DNA of 64,000 nucleotides from Symsagittifera roscoffensis (taxonomy: Eukaryota > Xenacoelomorpha > Acoela > Convolutidae): contig NC_087068.1 of NCBI RefSeq assembly GCF_963678635.1, positions 188,001 to 252,000 of the forward strand, given 5' to 3'. The notes beneath the pieces are model-generated. The model ran no database searches and was not told the origin of the DNA. It saw only the letters and a program-made list of their open reading frames with translations. Positions within the stretch are counted from its first letter, which is position 1, and each line of letters starts with the position of its first letter. Positions 1 to 12,731 of this stretch are shown one piece after another. Both the position numbers and the translations under genes were made by a program.

Positions 1-335
1 ACCCAAATGTATGTTTTTTGTCCAATCACAAAGACCTTCAACGCAGAAGAATCCAGACCCTTCCTTATCCCACATGAATTTGTTCAACCTATAGAAATCC
101 CCATATTAGAATTCATCCACAACACTAAATATAACCACAAATTATATAATCTCATCCAAAACACACCTTATGATTTTTCAGTTGGCACTGAAGAACTAAA
201 AACCATTAAAGCACTTCAATTGCTTTGGCCACTGCTTCAAACTAAAAACATCATTCGCATACTAGCAAAGTTACTAACAAATTCCGACATAATCCACGAC
301 ATCTTCCCCCACGGTTTTTTCCCGACGACTAACAG
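1..335 (+). CDS. Candidate internal or first exon of a host gene, open at left edge
   Basis: The frame is open from the window edge through position 335, with a methionine at 7, and gives about 111 residues of ordinary complexity (charged and hydrophobic residues mixed, no low-complexity run). The reading ends exactly where a consensus 5' splice site occurs: AACAG|GTAAGT with GT at 336-337. Past that point the sequence becomes strongly AT-rich and stop-filled, as expected of an intron. The product is not recognised. The segment around residues 62-100, with a Leu-Trp-rich helix-like pattern, faintly recalls DENN-domain proteins of the DENND6/AVL9 type, but this is too weak to name. The exon may begin before the window. 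Confidence 0.4.
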
Positions 336-2032
336 GTAAGTATAAATTCTCATATTCTTAACTAATAAATTTAAAATAAAACACTAACCATTCTTTATCA
401 ATGTTTTATTTAGATTTTTAGTCTTCATCTCACGATCATCTGCAAAATACACAAAAGAAAAATAAAAAATAGAAAATTTCTTCAAATTGTTCAAAACTGT
501 AATAATCTTTTGCACCAGCTAAATTAAATAAAGTTCATACCAATGTAGTAATTTAATTTATAAATTATTTCCCTAAAAGCAGTAATTCTAATAATGATGA
601 AAATTTGTAACTTAATTTTTCCCCAAAACTAGCAGTAAAATTGAAATTCTATGTAGTAAATTGATAAGACGAAAATGCAGTACTAACCTTTTGATATTTC
701 CATTCACTCGCACAAAAATTCTATCCAAACTCGCACAGCTCGCCCACGAAGAATTGTTTAAATAATGAATTTCAGTTTCAAGCTTTCACACTCAACAACA
801 CACGATAACAAGTTTCAAACTTTCCTTTAACCCGGTTGGAAAGGAATTATATACTAAACAAAACTAACCAACGCAGTTTACTAAACACCACAACACATAG
901 AATAACAGCATGACTAAGAAAAGGAAACCAACGGTACCCAAACCGGATTAACCCAGTTTAAAACTGGATAATTTATTCTTTTGAAGACTATTATAAAGTC
1001 TAAGAAAGAAATAATAAAACACAAAAAAGTCGAAAGACAAACCCATACCAAAAACAATTTGTTTTTTGAAAAAAGGACACAACCAACGAAACATAAGAAA
1101 AACCACAATAAACCCAACATAAAACGTTATCACACAACAGGACCCCTCACAGAAACCGCACGAAATCATACTCCCACTCCTGGCCTAACCCACCAGAGAG
1201 GACGTCCTGAGCATGCTCTATAGCCGGCCTAACCCACCGCGCTACATCCACGCTTTGTGACCACACTTCTATTTTTAATAAGAGGTACTCAAGGGTGAGT
1301 AACTCTTCAAAATAACTGAACTAAAACAGAAAGCTTTTGTGAAAACAACTAACCAAAATCATAACTAAAACACTAAACTAATAAAAATTTTATAAAATGT
1401 AAATTATACCTTGCAGTATATAGATCAGCATACAACACCAAAGACGAACATCCAAAGACAAAATGACTCCACTACACTCGAAAAAGAATGGCCAACCACA
1501 ATCAATATGCCGCCCACAATCACAACTCAAAGGATTTAGAGTACGACTTGACTTCGCAGAAAAGGACTTCATTGAACTAGACCAATGACCACCTCGATGT
1601 TCAAGTATACGTACAGATCCGAGTAATCAGGCATCCCCTCCACGCACAATCTCCACGCCATTCCCAGACAAGGTCAACCCAAAAGAAGTTCTCTACATGG
1701 AACAGAAAAACCTGACATAGCCAACCATTCTGAAATCAGATTTGAGTTTGTTGCGAAAACCCAGTCGTTGTCATGAGAAGACACAGCGATTGAACCTGGA
1801 ACTTCTCTGACAAGAGAACCCAGAAGAATTATGATGTTCGCCAAAAACCAACGTCCATCATCCATCTTTTGAATTGCAGAAAGACTATTCTAAAAAACTC
1901 TGTAAAACCCGGATGGGTGGAACCTGATCTAAACTACATTTTATGATTGGATAAATTAGATATTTTACCACTGTAAAGTATTTAATATTAACCAATCATG
2001 ATCCATCTAACTAACAACCCACTTATTTGTAA
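336..2032. other. AT-rich stretch, no gene recognised
   Basis: If the first exon is real this begins an intron. Nothing here shows a protein family. A 63-codon minus-strand frame at 1674-1865 and an 80-codon plus-strand frame at 981-1223 are isolated, and neither has recognisable motifs or adjacent splice signals that would support it. Confidence 0.4.
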
Positions 2033-2060
2033 GTGCTGGAATTACTTGTAATTTCAGCAC
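2033..2060. repeat. Short near-perfect inverted repeat
   Basis: GTGCTGGAATTAC, a 2-nt spacer, then GTAATTTCAGCAC: two 13-nt arms with one mismatch. A function is not apparent. It may be the end of an unrecognised mobile element. Confidence 0.5.
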
Positions 2061-2339
2061 CAGAGAGATTTGAACTTAACTTAGAAATTAGTTGACTCTC
2101 CAAGAGAACTTCAGCAGCCGCAATAAACCAGTATACCCTAGATCTATTGAGCCTAGCAGAGACTAGTTAAACAACCTGAGACTAGATAGTATAAGAGTAA
2201 GATTAGGATCGGTATTAGACTAAGAAGTTGCACGAATCTATCCGGCCGAAAATAAGATAGCGTGACGAGCAGACGGTGTACCTTATCCGAAATTACTCTA
2301 TGAGTTAATCACCTCGGTTATAACTCAAATTACTTTCGT

Positions 2340-3035
2340 ATATGGCTCTAAACCAAAATCTGCCTCAAAATGCGAATTTGCGTGAACCATGTTGCGTTTC
2401 TGCGCGACACAATTTGCGACTTTGCACAATATTTTTTCAAATCGGCTCGGTCATTTTTCAATTGTGCGACTCATATTGCAATTTTCGTGATCCATGTCGC
2501 TCGCGGAAAATTTGCGATAGTTTTCTCTTGGTCTCCACTTTGGTCGCGACCGATTTTCTGGACGTGCCATTTCAGCCTCGGTCTGAAAAGTCGCGCCATA
2601 TCCCCCTTGGTTGCGAAAGTCGCGCCGTATCACATCGGTCTTAAGGAATTGTTTCTGGATCGCGCCGTCTCCGCCTTGGTCTGGAAAGTCATCCACTCTT
2701 CGTGGTGGTCGCAAAAGTAAAAATTGCAGACCCAAATTGTACAGTCGCGCCGTGAATTTGAGTTTGAAAGTCTAGAAAAAAAATCTGGGTAGTCTAGACA
2801 TGAGTCGCGCCGCGAGTAGCGACAGTCCGGGCATACCAAAATTTGGTCGCAAAAATCTGGACATGAAGTCGCGAAAGTCTGGAAAATTTGTGCCCATAAC
2901 TTCGCGGCCCATGGCCAGACTTTCGCGACCAAACTTTGGTATGCTCAGACTATCGCGATACCCACGGCGTGACTCAAGTTGTCGACGAGACTATGCAATT
3001 GGGGTCTTGATCCGTATGCGGCTTGACCCGTAAAG
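2340..3035. repeat. GTCGCGCC-rich degenerate short repeats
   Basis: The words GTCGCGCC, GGTCGCGA and AGTCTGGA recur every 25-35 bases in both orientations, giving an island much richer in CpG than its flanks. Related GTCGCGCCGCTAAAG words recur near 14.4-14.8 kb, 15.84-16.0 kb and 17.09-17.16 kb, so this is a dispersed family. Frames that cross it in several phases are produced by the repeat and are not evidence of coding. Confidence 0.55.
2830..2944. repeat. Imperfect palindrome within the GTCGCGCC island
   Basis: GTCGCGAAAGTCTGG at 2868-2882 is matched by its exact reverse complement at 2915-2929. Outside these, CATACCAAAATTTGGTCGC (from about 2832) pairs with GCGACCAAACTTTGGTATG (ending about 2943). 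The whole could extrude as a cruciform or fold as RNA. Confidence 0.7.
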
Positions 3036-3069
3036 ACTGGACATGCCCGCATCCAAGCTTAGGCGTAAG

Positions 3070-3960
3070 TATTCGATTATAAGGGATCAATATGATAATT
3101 TTTTGACAATTATAGTTGATCATAATCACCAAAATTAGGTGTTTAAAGGATTTATGACTGATTATAATCGTGATATTTTCCAAGAGATTATAATCTCTTA
3201 TAATCGACTATAATTGATTATAGTTCTTACATAAAACCCTTAAAATTTATTATAATCGATTATAGTCTCTTATTTTGCCGAAACTTTGTCAATTCAAAAC
3301 TATATTTGAATTATATTTTATGGTTTATAATTTTTTTTTTCAATAAGAGAATCTCTAAAAAAGAGATCTCTTGAGCATTTTGGTTCATCTGAACCCAAAT
3401 TTTACCACGAAACAAAATTTTCATAGAGAACCTTTCATATGAGTGAAAAGGTTCACGCGGTAAATGAAAAATAAATCTTCCGAATCAAACATGAAACTAA
3501 ATTATTTCGCTGATGTTTTGATGTTTAAAAAAGCGTAAAATATGCATCACAAAACAACTCTAAACGTGAAGAAATGAAAAAAAATTATAAAATTGAATTA
3601 AATGGAAAACTTTTTTAAAAAATTTTCATGATTTTCATAGAAACCAAGGTCTACGAAAAGCATAAAATATAAGCAAGTTAGATGCAACTTCGGAGACAAA
3701 ATGGACAAACAAAAGGGATTATAATCAATTATAATCGATTATAATGGATTTTTGTGCAAAACTAAAGAACTTGAAATTTGAATAACAATAATGGATTAAA
3801 ATCAAACATAATCCATTATATTGTAATTAATTCTAATTTGATCTTAAAAAGATAGCTTATAATCGAATATTAATTGATTAAAATCGATTGTTTCTCAATT
3901 TTAGTAAGACTGGTACTAAAATCGTAATATAATCATTTATTAACGCTTAAAACTGGATGC
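3070..3960. repeat. ATAATCGATTATAATCGA palindromic repeat field
   Basis: Copies of TATAATCGATTATAATC and one-base variants occur densely at 3075-3260 and 3715-3935. The unit is self-complementary (ATAATCGATTAT). The same family reappears at 14.87-15.08, 15.6-15.83, 16.0-16.1 and 16.99-17.07 kb. No gene is visible here. Confidence 0.6.
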
Positions 3961-5660
3961 GGGTGAGTCTGTGAGCTCGACTTGGGATAAAACTCCAGTG
4001 CAGTCTATTTAAACATTGAATTGCAAGTGTTCTTCTCTTCCCTTTTTTCATCTGTTTTTTTTTCCAATTCAGCTGAGACCATTTTTTACCTAAAGAAACG
4101 TTTTTTTCTAACACATTGCCTGAGCAAAAAAAAAACCTTTGGAAAAATTATGGCGTTAATAAAGCTTATCAGCGGAAGACGTTTGATATTTTGGGCCAAT
4201 TTAAAAAGATAAAAACTGGACGAAAAGCTGTCGATGGATAGAAACTCCGATAATAAAAATGCATTACGATAATTATTTCAAAGGATATGTTTTATGGTGC
4301 ATAATAATCAGCTTTTATTGGAGCGACGCAAGTTTAGCCCATTTTCTATTTGCGGTTCCATTTTCCCGATTTGACTTCTAAATCTAGCAGAAATTTTTCC
4401 AATTTCCTTTTTTAGAGCTTCACTGCGAAGACGAGGTTGCATTAAGCTAGCGTGTGGTGGTGCTTCCTGCTTGAATCTATTCTGTGCCTCTACTCTGCAG
4501 CCGTATTCCATTCCCCCCACTCCATTTAACAAGATAACAGGAACAGGCAGCAGTTAATGCAGTGCTGCAATCAGCGCAAAACACGGTAGTATCTATCTAA
4601 TAAACTGAAGCGGCAGAAGCGCCGAAAAATATTGCAGCGTATAGCTGGGCTACAAAGTGTTTTAACTGCAGTCTGTGCACAATTTTAGATGCACACAGCC
4701 GAGTATGTCTAACCATCATTCTCATGCCAAACTGCAGTGTTCCACTCTATTTTAAACAGCGCCAAGGACTTTTTAAGCCTGCATCCACGGCCCTTTCTAC
4801 TCAATTTCACTGTTCACTTTGAATACTGGGTTTATTTTTTAAAATGGGAGCCACCGGGCACGCTCGAGTATTACCATCATCATGGAGTCGGAATATTTAG
4901 CTGGTAAGTGTGTTTGAGTAAATATGCGAAACCTATATTTTTTTGGTCCTTTTCAGTTATAATCTCCCTAAATGATGAAAAAAGAAATGTAAATGGTCTA
5001 TAACAAACTGGAAAACAATTACCAGAAAATGCGATATACTAATATAGGGCTGATAAATACGAAGCATTTTAACTTAATTTAGCTTCAAAAAAAAATTCAT
5101 TTTTTTCCTCCAGTTCTAGCCGTTTTCTGCTCAAAGGTTTCATAAAAAAGATGCCAAATGCTTTTTTAATTGTTGTTAATGCGCAATTTATGCAGTATTT
5201 TAACTTGATTTACCGCTCGAGATATCAGCCCTGAGTTTGTCAGTATAAACAAGCCAGTTCTGTGAACCAGCGCTTTATAAATCAGTTTCGATAGGGGAAT
5301 CTTTTCTAATTGTATTATTCGTAATTACTTAACTTCCATTGTCTAGCGAGATTTCCCGGTGTCATACCGCAATGTATGATAACTGTTAATATCGAATCCG
5401 AACAGATTGGTAAAGGACAAGTAACGTTGAGTTGCGAACTCAAGGAAAACAACAATTTCTGAAAGTTTCTACTTCAAGTTCTAAACAACTTATCTTGAAG
5501 TTGTGCTTTCGTAATATCGTACAAGGTCAAAGGACCTGCTCAACGTAGAGAGCTATACATCAGTACAATTAAAAATCTAACTTTACAAATCCGGTCGGAT
5601 GCCATTCCCCCAGGAGAAAATCACAAAACACATGTTTTGAGTTTTAGGTCCCTGTAGGGC
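3961..5660. other. No gene recognised
   Basis: Mixed-composition sequence without a family-level protein match. A very short possible first exon, ATG at 4882 followed after 22 bases by GTAAGTG (GT at 4904-4905), can be read but has no independent support. Confidence 0.35.
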
Positions 5661-7727
5661 CGGATTTCTTGTGTCTCAGTATGACAAAGTTGAGTTTTGG
5701 GTCTTCACCGGACTGTATATAATTGTTGAAATTTTTTGAACGACTTCTTCGCTAAATTAAACAAAAAATCCGAAAAGAGAAACGCTCATTTTTTGTTTCA
5801 ATAACCGATTATTTTCTATCTTTGATAAACCTCACAGTTGAAAAGAGTTGAATACCCAAAGATTTGTAGACGTTTACCAAAAAAAAACCAACAAAAATCT
5901 TCGAAAAACACCGCTGCTTGAATGTTTTGCAAAAAATATTTATAATTTTCATGATTGTTTTGTCGTAGAATTAAAAAGATCTCAATTACATTCCAAAGAA
6001 AAGTACATGCATTTTCAAGAAGCGAAATAGTTCTTTTCTGAAGCAACATAAAAATTTCAAATTTTGATTTCGATTAAATTCTAGAGTTAGACAAACGACG
6101 ATTAGAAGGACTGTTGTTATAGACTGGGTTTTATTCTAAATTTGAATTGAGGAGTGAAAAGAGGTAGTGCTCCCTGAACAGCGAATGGAAAAAATGAATT
6201 TAAGTGACATGACAAACTGAGCATTGCAAAATCACAATTTAAAAAGTTTTTGACTAGATATTTTGTGTGAAATCACTAGTTGACCCTGTCTCAGTTTCAT
6301 CAGTTTTGGCTAAATGACCTCCATCAGATTATTTTTTATCCGGATATTTGTAGGACCGGATTTCTTGTGTCTCAGTATGACAAAGTTGAGTTTTGGGTCT
6401 TCACCGGACTGTATATAATTGTTGAAATTTTTTGAACGACTTCTTCGCTAAATTAAACAAAAAATCCGAAAAGAGAAACGCTCATTTTTTGTTTCAATAA
6501 CCGATTATTTTCTATCTTTGATAAACCTCACAGTTGAAAAGAGTTGAATACCCAAAGATTTGTAGACGTTTACCAAAAAAAAACCAACAAAAATCTTCGA
6601 AAAACACCGTTGCTTGAATGTTTTGCAAAAAATATTTATAATTTTCATGATTGTTTTGTCGTAGAATTAAAAAGATCTCAATTACATTCCAAAGAAAAGT
6701 ACATGCATTTTCAAGAAGCGAAATAGTTCTTTTCTGAAGCAACATAAAAATTTCAAATTTTGATTTCGATTAAATTCTAGAGTTAGACAAACGACGATTA
6801 GAAGGACTGTTGTTATAGACTGGGTTTTATTCTAAATTTGAATTGAGGAGTGAAAAGAGGTAGTGCTCCCTGAACAGCGAATGGAAAAAATGAATTTAAG
6901 TGACATGACAAACTGAGCATTGCAAAATCACAATTTAAAAAGTTTTTGACTAGATATTTTGTGTGAAATCACTAGTTGACCCTGTCTCAGTTTCATCAGT
7001 TTTGGCTAAATGACCTCCATCAGATTATTTTTTATCCGGATATTTGTAGGACCGGATTTCTTGTGTCTCAGTATGACAAAGTTGAGTTTTGGGTCTTCAC
7101 CGGACTGTATATAATTGTTGAAATTTTTTGAACGACTTCTTCGCTAAATTAAACAAAAAATCCGAAAAGAGAAACGCTCATTTTTTGTTTCAATAACCGA
7201 TTATTTTCTATCTTTGATAAACCTCACAGTTGAAAAGAGTTGAATACCCAAAGATTTGTAGACGTTTACCAAAAAAAAACCAACAAAAATCTTCGAAAAA
7301 CACCGTTGCTTGAATGTTTTGCAAAAAATATTTATAATTTTCATGATTGTTTTGTCGTAGAATTAAAAAGATCTCAATTACATTCCAAAGAAAAGTACAT
7401 GCATTTTCAAGAAGCGAAATAGTTCTTTTCTGAAGCAACATAAAAATTTCAAATTTTGATTTCGATTAAATTCTAGAGTTAGACAAACGACGATTAGAAG
7501 GACTGTTGTTATAGACTGGGTTTTATTCTAAATTTGAATTGAGGAGTGAAAAGAGGTAGTGCTCCCTGAACAGCGAATGGAAAAAATGAATTTAAGTGAC
7601 ATGACAAACTGAGCATTGCAAAATCACAATTTAAAAAGTTTTTGACTAGATATTTTGTGTGAAATCACTAGTTGACCCTGTCTCAGTTTCATCAGTTTTG
7701 GCTAAATGACCTCCATCAGATTATTTT
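5661..7727. repeat. 696-bp tandem repeat, three near-identical copies
   Basis: The landmark CGGATTTCTTGTGTCTCAG begins at 5661, 6357 and 7053, exactly 696 bases apart. The copies are almost identical; the one clear difference I saw is C versus T at the CACCG(C/T)TGC site. The third copy stops at about 7727, where the copia remnant begins. Small frames of 77 and 60 codons recur once per copy on opposite strands; their conservation is explained by recent duplication, so I do not call them genes. Confidence 0.9.
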
Positions 7728-7730
7728 TTA

Positions 7731-10700
7731 CTCGAGCTGTCTGACCACAACAACCCCCTCAGACTGAGTTGGCTTTGTCGAATGTCAAGCTGTAACTCAT
7801 CGATGTTCGACATTGTTGATCCAACTTAGCCTTGCTCTGGGCTTTTGTCAGCAAATCGGTTTTCATGATCTGGCTAGGGCAAAACTGCATTTCCACTGTC
7901 TCACCTTCCCCTTGCTCTCGATCAAAAGGTTAGATCACATCGATTTGTCCCTTTAGCTTCTGCATCACGAACTCTTGAACAACTTGATACACCACTGGTT
8001 GTCCTCCTTGATAACTATTGGTCCGTAACTCACGTCGCAAATTTCATCGAGAAGTGATCTCAGCTAAAGCGCTTCTTGATCTGCTGCTGCCATTGCTTGG
8101 CAGTCAACCTATCTGCTAATTATGGCGGCAGTTACTTATTTATTTCTTTGTGCTCCATCTGGTTGCTGTCTCTGTTTTCTGCAAATGAAAACTTAAGCCA
8201 GTAGTTTACCTCCTAACATCCATATCTTCAGACCGTCTGCAGATCCACACTGTTTAAGCATCTGCAGATCCACACGGATGAAGCCATCAGTTTTTTTGTT
8301 GTAGCACAGCTCCAGATCTTTGCTCAAATTCAGGTAACAGATAACTCTCTTCGCAGCCACTCAGTGCGCTCTGCGTTGATTCTTCAGAAAAATTTGCCTC
8401 ACAGTAGCTAGGATATCAAGGATATCTTTTTTGTTTAGCTATATACAATAAAGAGCGCAAAATGTCTCTGAAACCCCAAGTTTTTATCTCGGCGGTGTCC
8501 ATGAAAACAGAACTTCATAGCAGCCCTTCTTTGAGAGTTGTGTCCGCCGTTGGGCAAGTAGCTGTTGATGTAGCGTTATTGACTTACTGTTACTGGTGCA
8601 GGCCAAAAAGAACATGATAATGATATTTTGTCATCCATCTTGAATTGCTGTAAGAAACGGACGCTCATCATATCAATTACATCATGACGTCTGCACAGGA
8701 TGTTAGCTACGCAAACCAGCCCATAATTCAGAGCATCATTTGTTAACCTCACCGTGAACATATAGAAGTAGTTGCTGCTTGTAGTAGAATTTTCTTCGAC
8801 CAGGAAAGTGCTTAATGTCTGGAAGAGTCTCTACCGCCGAAGTCCATGCAGAATTCGTGGTAGCAAGCACACTTGGTTACCACCGCATTGAACTCCTCTG
8901 GCTGTCCCACTTCAACCGCCACTGTTAGTGGATTTTTGGGTAAGGCTGAATCGAAAGCTATTTGATAATGTACAAGATCATGTTGTCCTCCCAATGCCGG
9001 TAGTATTCTCAATGTTTAGGGCTTACAGGTCTCATTGTCTCATTGAAGTCTTCCACTTGCATGACTTTTTTCATTACATAACGTGCTTTAAACCATCACC
9101 TTTTTCTCATCGTATCTCTCTTCACATCAGGAACCCATCGTACGAGAATAACTTTGAAATATCAATGTCCGACAACAATTGTTGATGTTCCAACGGCTTC
9201 TGGAGGCTTCATCTCCAAAGCCATGGTTGCGAGCCACAGCTTTTTTGGGTCCAGACTCCGCTTTTTGAAAGCATCCTGGCTATTGGATTTTTTTTCACTG
9301 ACGTATGCGTATAGTCCGTATCGAATGGGTGGTTTCCCCGTCCTAAATGATCTCTGCACTGGATGCTCAGCAGAAAGAGAACATTTTGCTTGTCCCTTGA
9401 CCTGGTCCTTTTCAGTAGCTCCAAGTGAATCTGCAGTGTCAACTGCGTTTGGTGTCACTGGTGTTTCGCTGCTCGTCGTTTTCTCAAAATCAATGCATCG
9501 CTCCAATGATAGCTGATTGATGTCAATGGCTAATTGTCAACCATGGTCTCGTCTGCAAGGATGTCATCATTAAACGTCACGCTTCTTGCTCGCACCGCTT
9601 GTTTAGTATCCATCATCTTGCCTTTTAGATTCAGTCTCGGTCTGTTGCTTTGATCAAGATAGTAATCCTGGGAAACGGTAAAACAAAAATAGCTCACTTT
9701 TGATATTTTTCTATGGTGCAACTTCATCAGTGAAAGGATCTTATCTAGGATGGATGTGTGACACAAGTTGCGAACCTTTGCAGCTGAAGTTATCGCTTGA
9801 GTCCAGAACATCTTCGTCAGTTTTACTTTGACCAGCAGACATCAACTCATCTAAAATAGCGCTCTTCTACACAATCTTTCTAGCAGTTTTGAGCATACTG
9901 AAGTCTTGTTTCAACCGAGATTCCCTACAAAATCGCCGGAAGGCATTCGACAATAATTAATCTTATTTGTATTTTCCATTTTTTTTAGTGATCCATGCTC
10001 AAACAAAAAAATTTTGAAGTCTCTGAAGATCATAACCCTTTTTTACTAAGTACTTGCTCACAGTCAGGCGACTAAGATCGTCAAGGAAGTTCAAGACATA
10101 GCGTGCTTTATGCATGGTCGGTACAGCAAATGGTACCTGGATGTCTTTGAAGACCTGTTGCCCACTGCCGATGTTGTGCTGTCAGTCTTCTTTGGCACTG
10201 CTACTTAACGAATCTTACAAGCTGTAGAAAATTTGCAGAGCTCTGGCTCCCGCACAGTGACAAGTGATGAAAGATTCTTCTTATTGATCCAGTTAAATGT
10301 GCCACAGCATTGCATCACTTTTATATTTCTTATTCTAGGTCTCTAGAGTCATGAAGTTGCTACCAAACTTCTACTCTGTGAACAAAAGCTTGCCACTATG
10401 CTTAACAAATCGCTGTCCCCCATGTGGAGCAAGTTTATGAGAAGCATCTGCGGCAAAACTGAAACTGGACACTGTAGCCACTACTGAGCTCACTTTCATC
10501 AAGTTCTCACCACTGTGATTTGGCTCAAGCAGCACGTCGTCAAAAAGGTAGTTCCTAACAGTGTCCTGGCAATCTTTTTTCTCTACTTCCAGTGAGTCCT
10601 TGTCCTCAATCCCTGACAACGCGCAGGTGGGGATCTCCACCGTTTTTTTTCTGTTGCAGCTCTCAATGCTAGAAAAGACAAACCTGTCGAGCACCACTTG

Positions 10701-11400
10701 ATCAGTGCACCCTGTATCCACAAGGAGATTGACCCCTTTCAATTCAAATGGGACACAGCAATTGAAGAACCCTGTCAATTCCAGCTTGCACTCCCTTGCA
10801 AAGTGTTCAGGTTACACCCCTGCAACTTTGCTTCTGGCCGTTGCTTCGTTCCAGCCACTGTCTTGAGCATTAGATTGGCCTGTCACTTCTAGATTTGTAC
10901 CCTCTCGCCAAGCGACCCTTCTGATCGCTCACAGAAAATCCGCTATCTGATGGTCCTTCCTTCTTACTCACAGCTTGCATGGCTATGTGACCATACCCAG
11001 TCCTCTCTCTACGACGAGCTTTTCTTGTTTCATCAGCTCTCGAAACGTCTTGTCTGCTTGAAAGCTCTCCTGTTCCACGAAATGCTCAAAGATGTGTGGT
11101 TAAACATGGATGATCGAAACGGTGATTAGAGTGTATGTGATTGCTTCCCCAGCTTCCTCAACCACTTCATCAGCTTTCGGCTACAAACGGAGCTAATTTG
11201 TAATCTAGAAGCTCCTCTGATCCTAGCCGTACTTTCGCAAGCTGGCGACAAGACTGACCGCCGTCGTCCTCTCTTGATTGCAAAACTTCTCTTGAAGCAG
11301 TTTCCAGGCTTTTGCTGTAGCTATCTGTTCCCATACAGTCGTTCTGTATGTACATCAAATTGGTGTTGTTCAACCTAAAACTTTTTAAATGTCAGACTTA
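7731..11400 (-). pseudogene. Ty1/copia gag-pol remnant
   Basis: Read on the minus strand, family landmarks occur in copia order through many frameshifts and stops. They are: Gag-like text (11.4-11.1 kb); a broken zinc knuckle ending HFARECKLE (about 10.83-10.79 kb); a protease-like LLVDTGCTD (about 10.73-10.70 kb); the integrase C-terminal region (9.82-9.53 kb); the pre-RT RSFRTGKPPIRYG and LWLATMALEM segments (9.36-9.2 kb); an RT piece with FLQQFKMDD (about 8.65 kb); and RNase H text with KRVICYL and MAAADQEALWLRSLLDE (8.4-7.98 kb). Copia places integrase before RT, and that is the order seen here, unlike the gypsy element further right. I found no LTRs. It is dead and clearly old. Confidence 0.8.
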
Positions 11401-12181
11401 GAGCACTAGGATTCGATCTGAGGATGGAACTGAGGATTGCGAAGAGGCAGTGATGGTTGAAGAACGAGTTGACAAAGTGAATATAAATGACACGATAACT
11501 TGAGCAAAACGAAGTTGGCCTCATGTGTCGGCACCGAAGCCAGGGTTTATCATTTTTGTTTTAGAAGTTAACCAAATTAATCCAAATTCAGCACACATCA
11601 TTTGTTGCGTTTGCTTTAATTTATTGAGACATTGAATCGTTCCGAATCGATTCAAAATTGATGAAAAGCTTATTAAAACGCGACGTTTTTTGCAATGAGA
11701 AAGTTTTAAGAAATTTCTATCAGAATTTCCAGAAAAACTCGAGAGTTTTCTTATTCAAACTTTAAAAAAAAAGATATATGCACCCCTGTTTTTCCAGATG
11801 TAACAAATGCATGTATGCCCATGTATGCTGTCCTGGATGTACCATGAAGGTTGAGAAAAGAGCAGGTTGCGTTGAGCAGGCGGTGGGGGTTGGGCATTGG
11901 GGTGGGGCAACTAGAGGAGGTAATACCTGAGGGGTAAGTGGCGGATGGGGGGTCGCGTAGGTAAAGGAGGAGGGGGCTGGGTGGGCGGGGTATCTTTTGG
12001 TATTTGGTGAGAGGGACAATTTAAACAGATGATATGCTGACCAAACCACAAACCACAGATCGGATGCGAAGGTCTGATTCCTGTTTTAAGCAGGTCTGGC
12101 TTTTTCAGACCTGCTCCTACCTGAGGAAAAGTGGATGAGATCTACACAAGATCGGAAATAGGCATGAAATAAAGAATATCA
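11401..12181. other. No gene recognised; G-rich segment at 11.87-12.0 kb
   Basis: The stretch from about 11870 to 12000 is rich in GGGG and GGTGGG words on the plus strand. A 95-codon minus-strand frame there is proline-rich because of that composition and is not supported as a gene. Confidence 0.4.
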
Positions 12182-12576
12182 CAGGGGCGGATCTCACAGG
12201 GTTTTCTCGAGGGGGAGGTGTTCAAAAAATTTACTCGCCAAATTTTTGTATGTCGACTAAATTGATTATCGGAACTCTCCCAAAGCACTTAAAATATCCT
12301 GTTTTGGCCAAATTTTCTGCGCCGCTGGCGAAATTGTGAAAAGAGGCCAAAAAGACGGTTTTTGCACTTTCTGGAAAATTTAGAAAAAAAACATGTTTTT
12401 TTTCGGCGCGCGCTCACCCCTCAAAATTAGTATATGTTGGCACCGAAGGCGCCTTAAGAACATTTTTAGATTCCGTAACCAAAATGGATATCTAAAAAAA
12501 GTACAAAGGGGGGACCCTTTAGGTCGGAAAGAAATCGAATCCCCCTCCCCCTCCACCAGCCCTAAATCCGCCCCTC
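12182..12576. mobile_element. Non-autonomous hAT-like element (MITE), 395 bp
   Basis: The left end CAGGGGCGGAT and the right end ATCCGCCCCT form terminal inverted repeats that continue imperfectly inward (G-rich on the left, C-rich on the right). The 8 bases outside the left end are GAATATCA and outside the right end GGATATTA, a 6-of-8 match that fits an aged 8-bp target-site duplication. CAGGGGCG ends and 8-bp duplications are typical of hAT transposons. There is no transposase inside. Confidence 0.65.
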
Positions 12577-12731
12577 GGATATTAGATCTGGTTTTCAAGT
12601 TATGAGGTACGGGTTGTTCGATCAAAAACTGCCGGTTTTTTGCCGCCCCCATCCTAAAAACATGTTACTTTTGTATGGTGTCAGCGGCCAGGACAGGTAA
12701 AAGCTTCATAGCAAATTGATTCAATTTTGTA

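Noticed and set aside
4882-4903. Tiny first exon with GTAAGTG donor
   Set aside because: Too short to judge, with no acceptor or downstream exon identified.
5816-7441. Repeated small frames of 77 and 60 codons in the 696-bp repeats
   Set aside because: They overlap on opposite strands, and their conservation is fully explained by the recent triplication.
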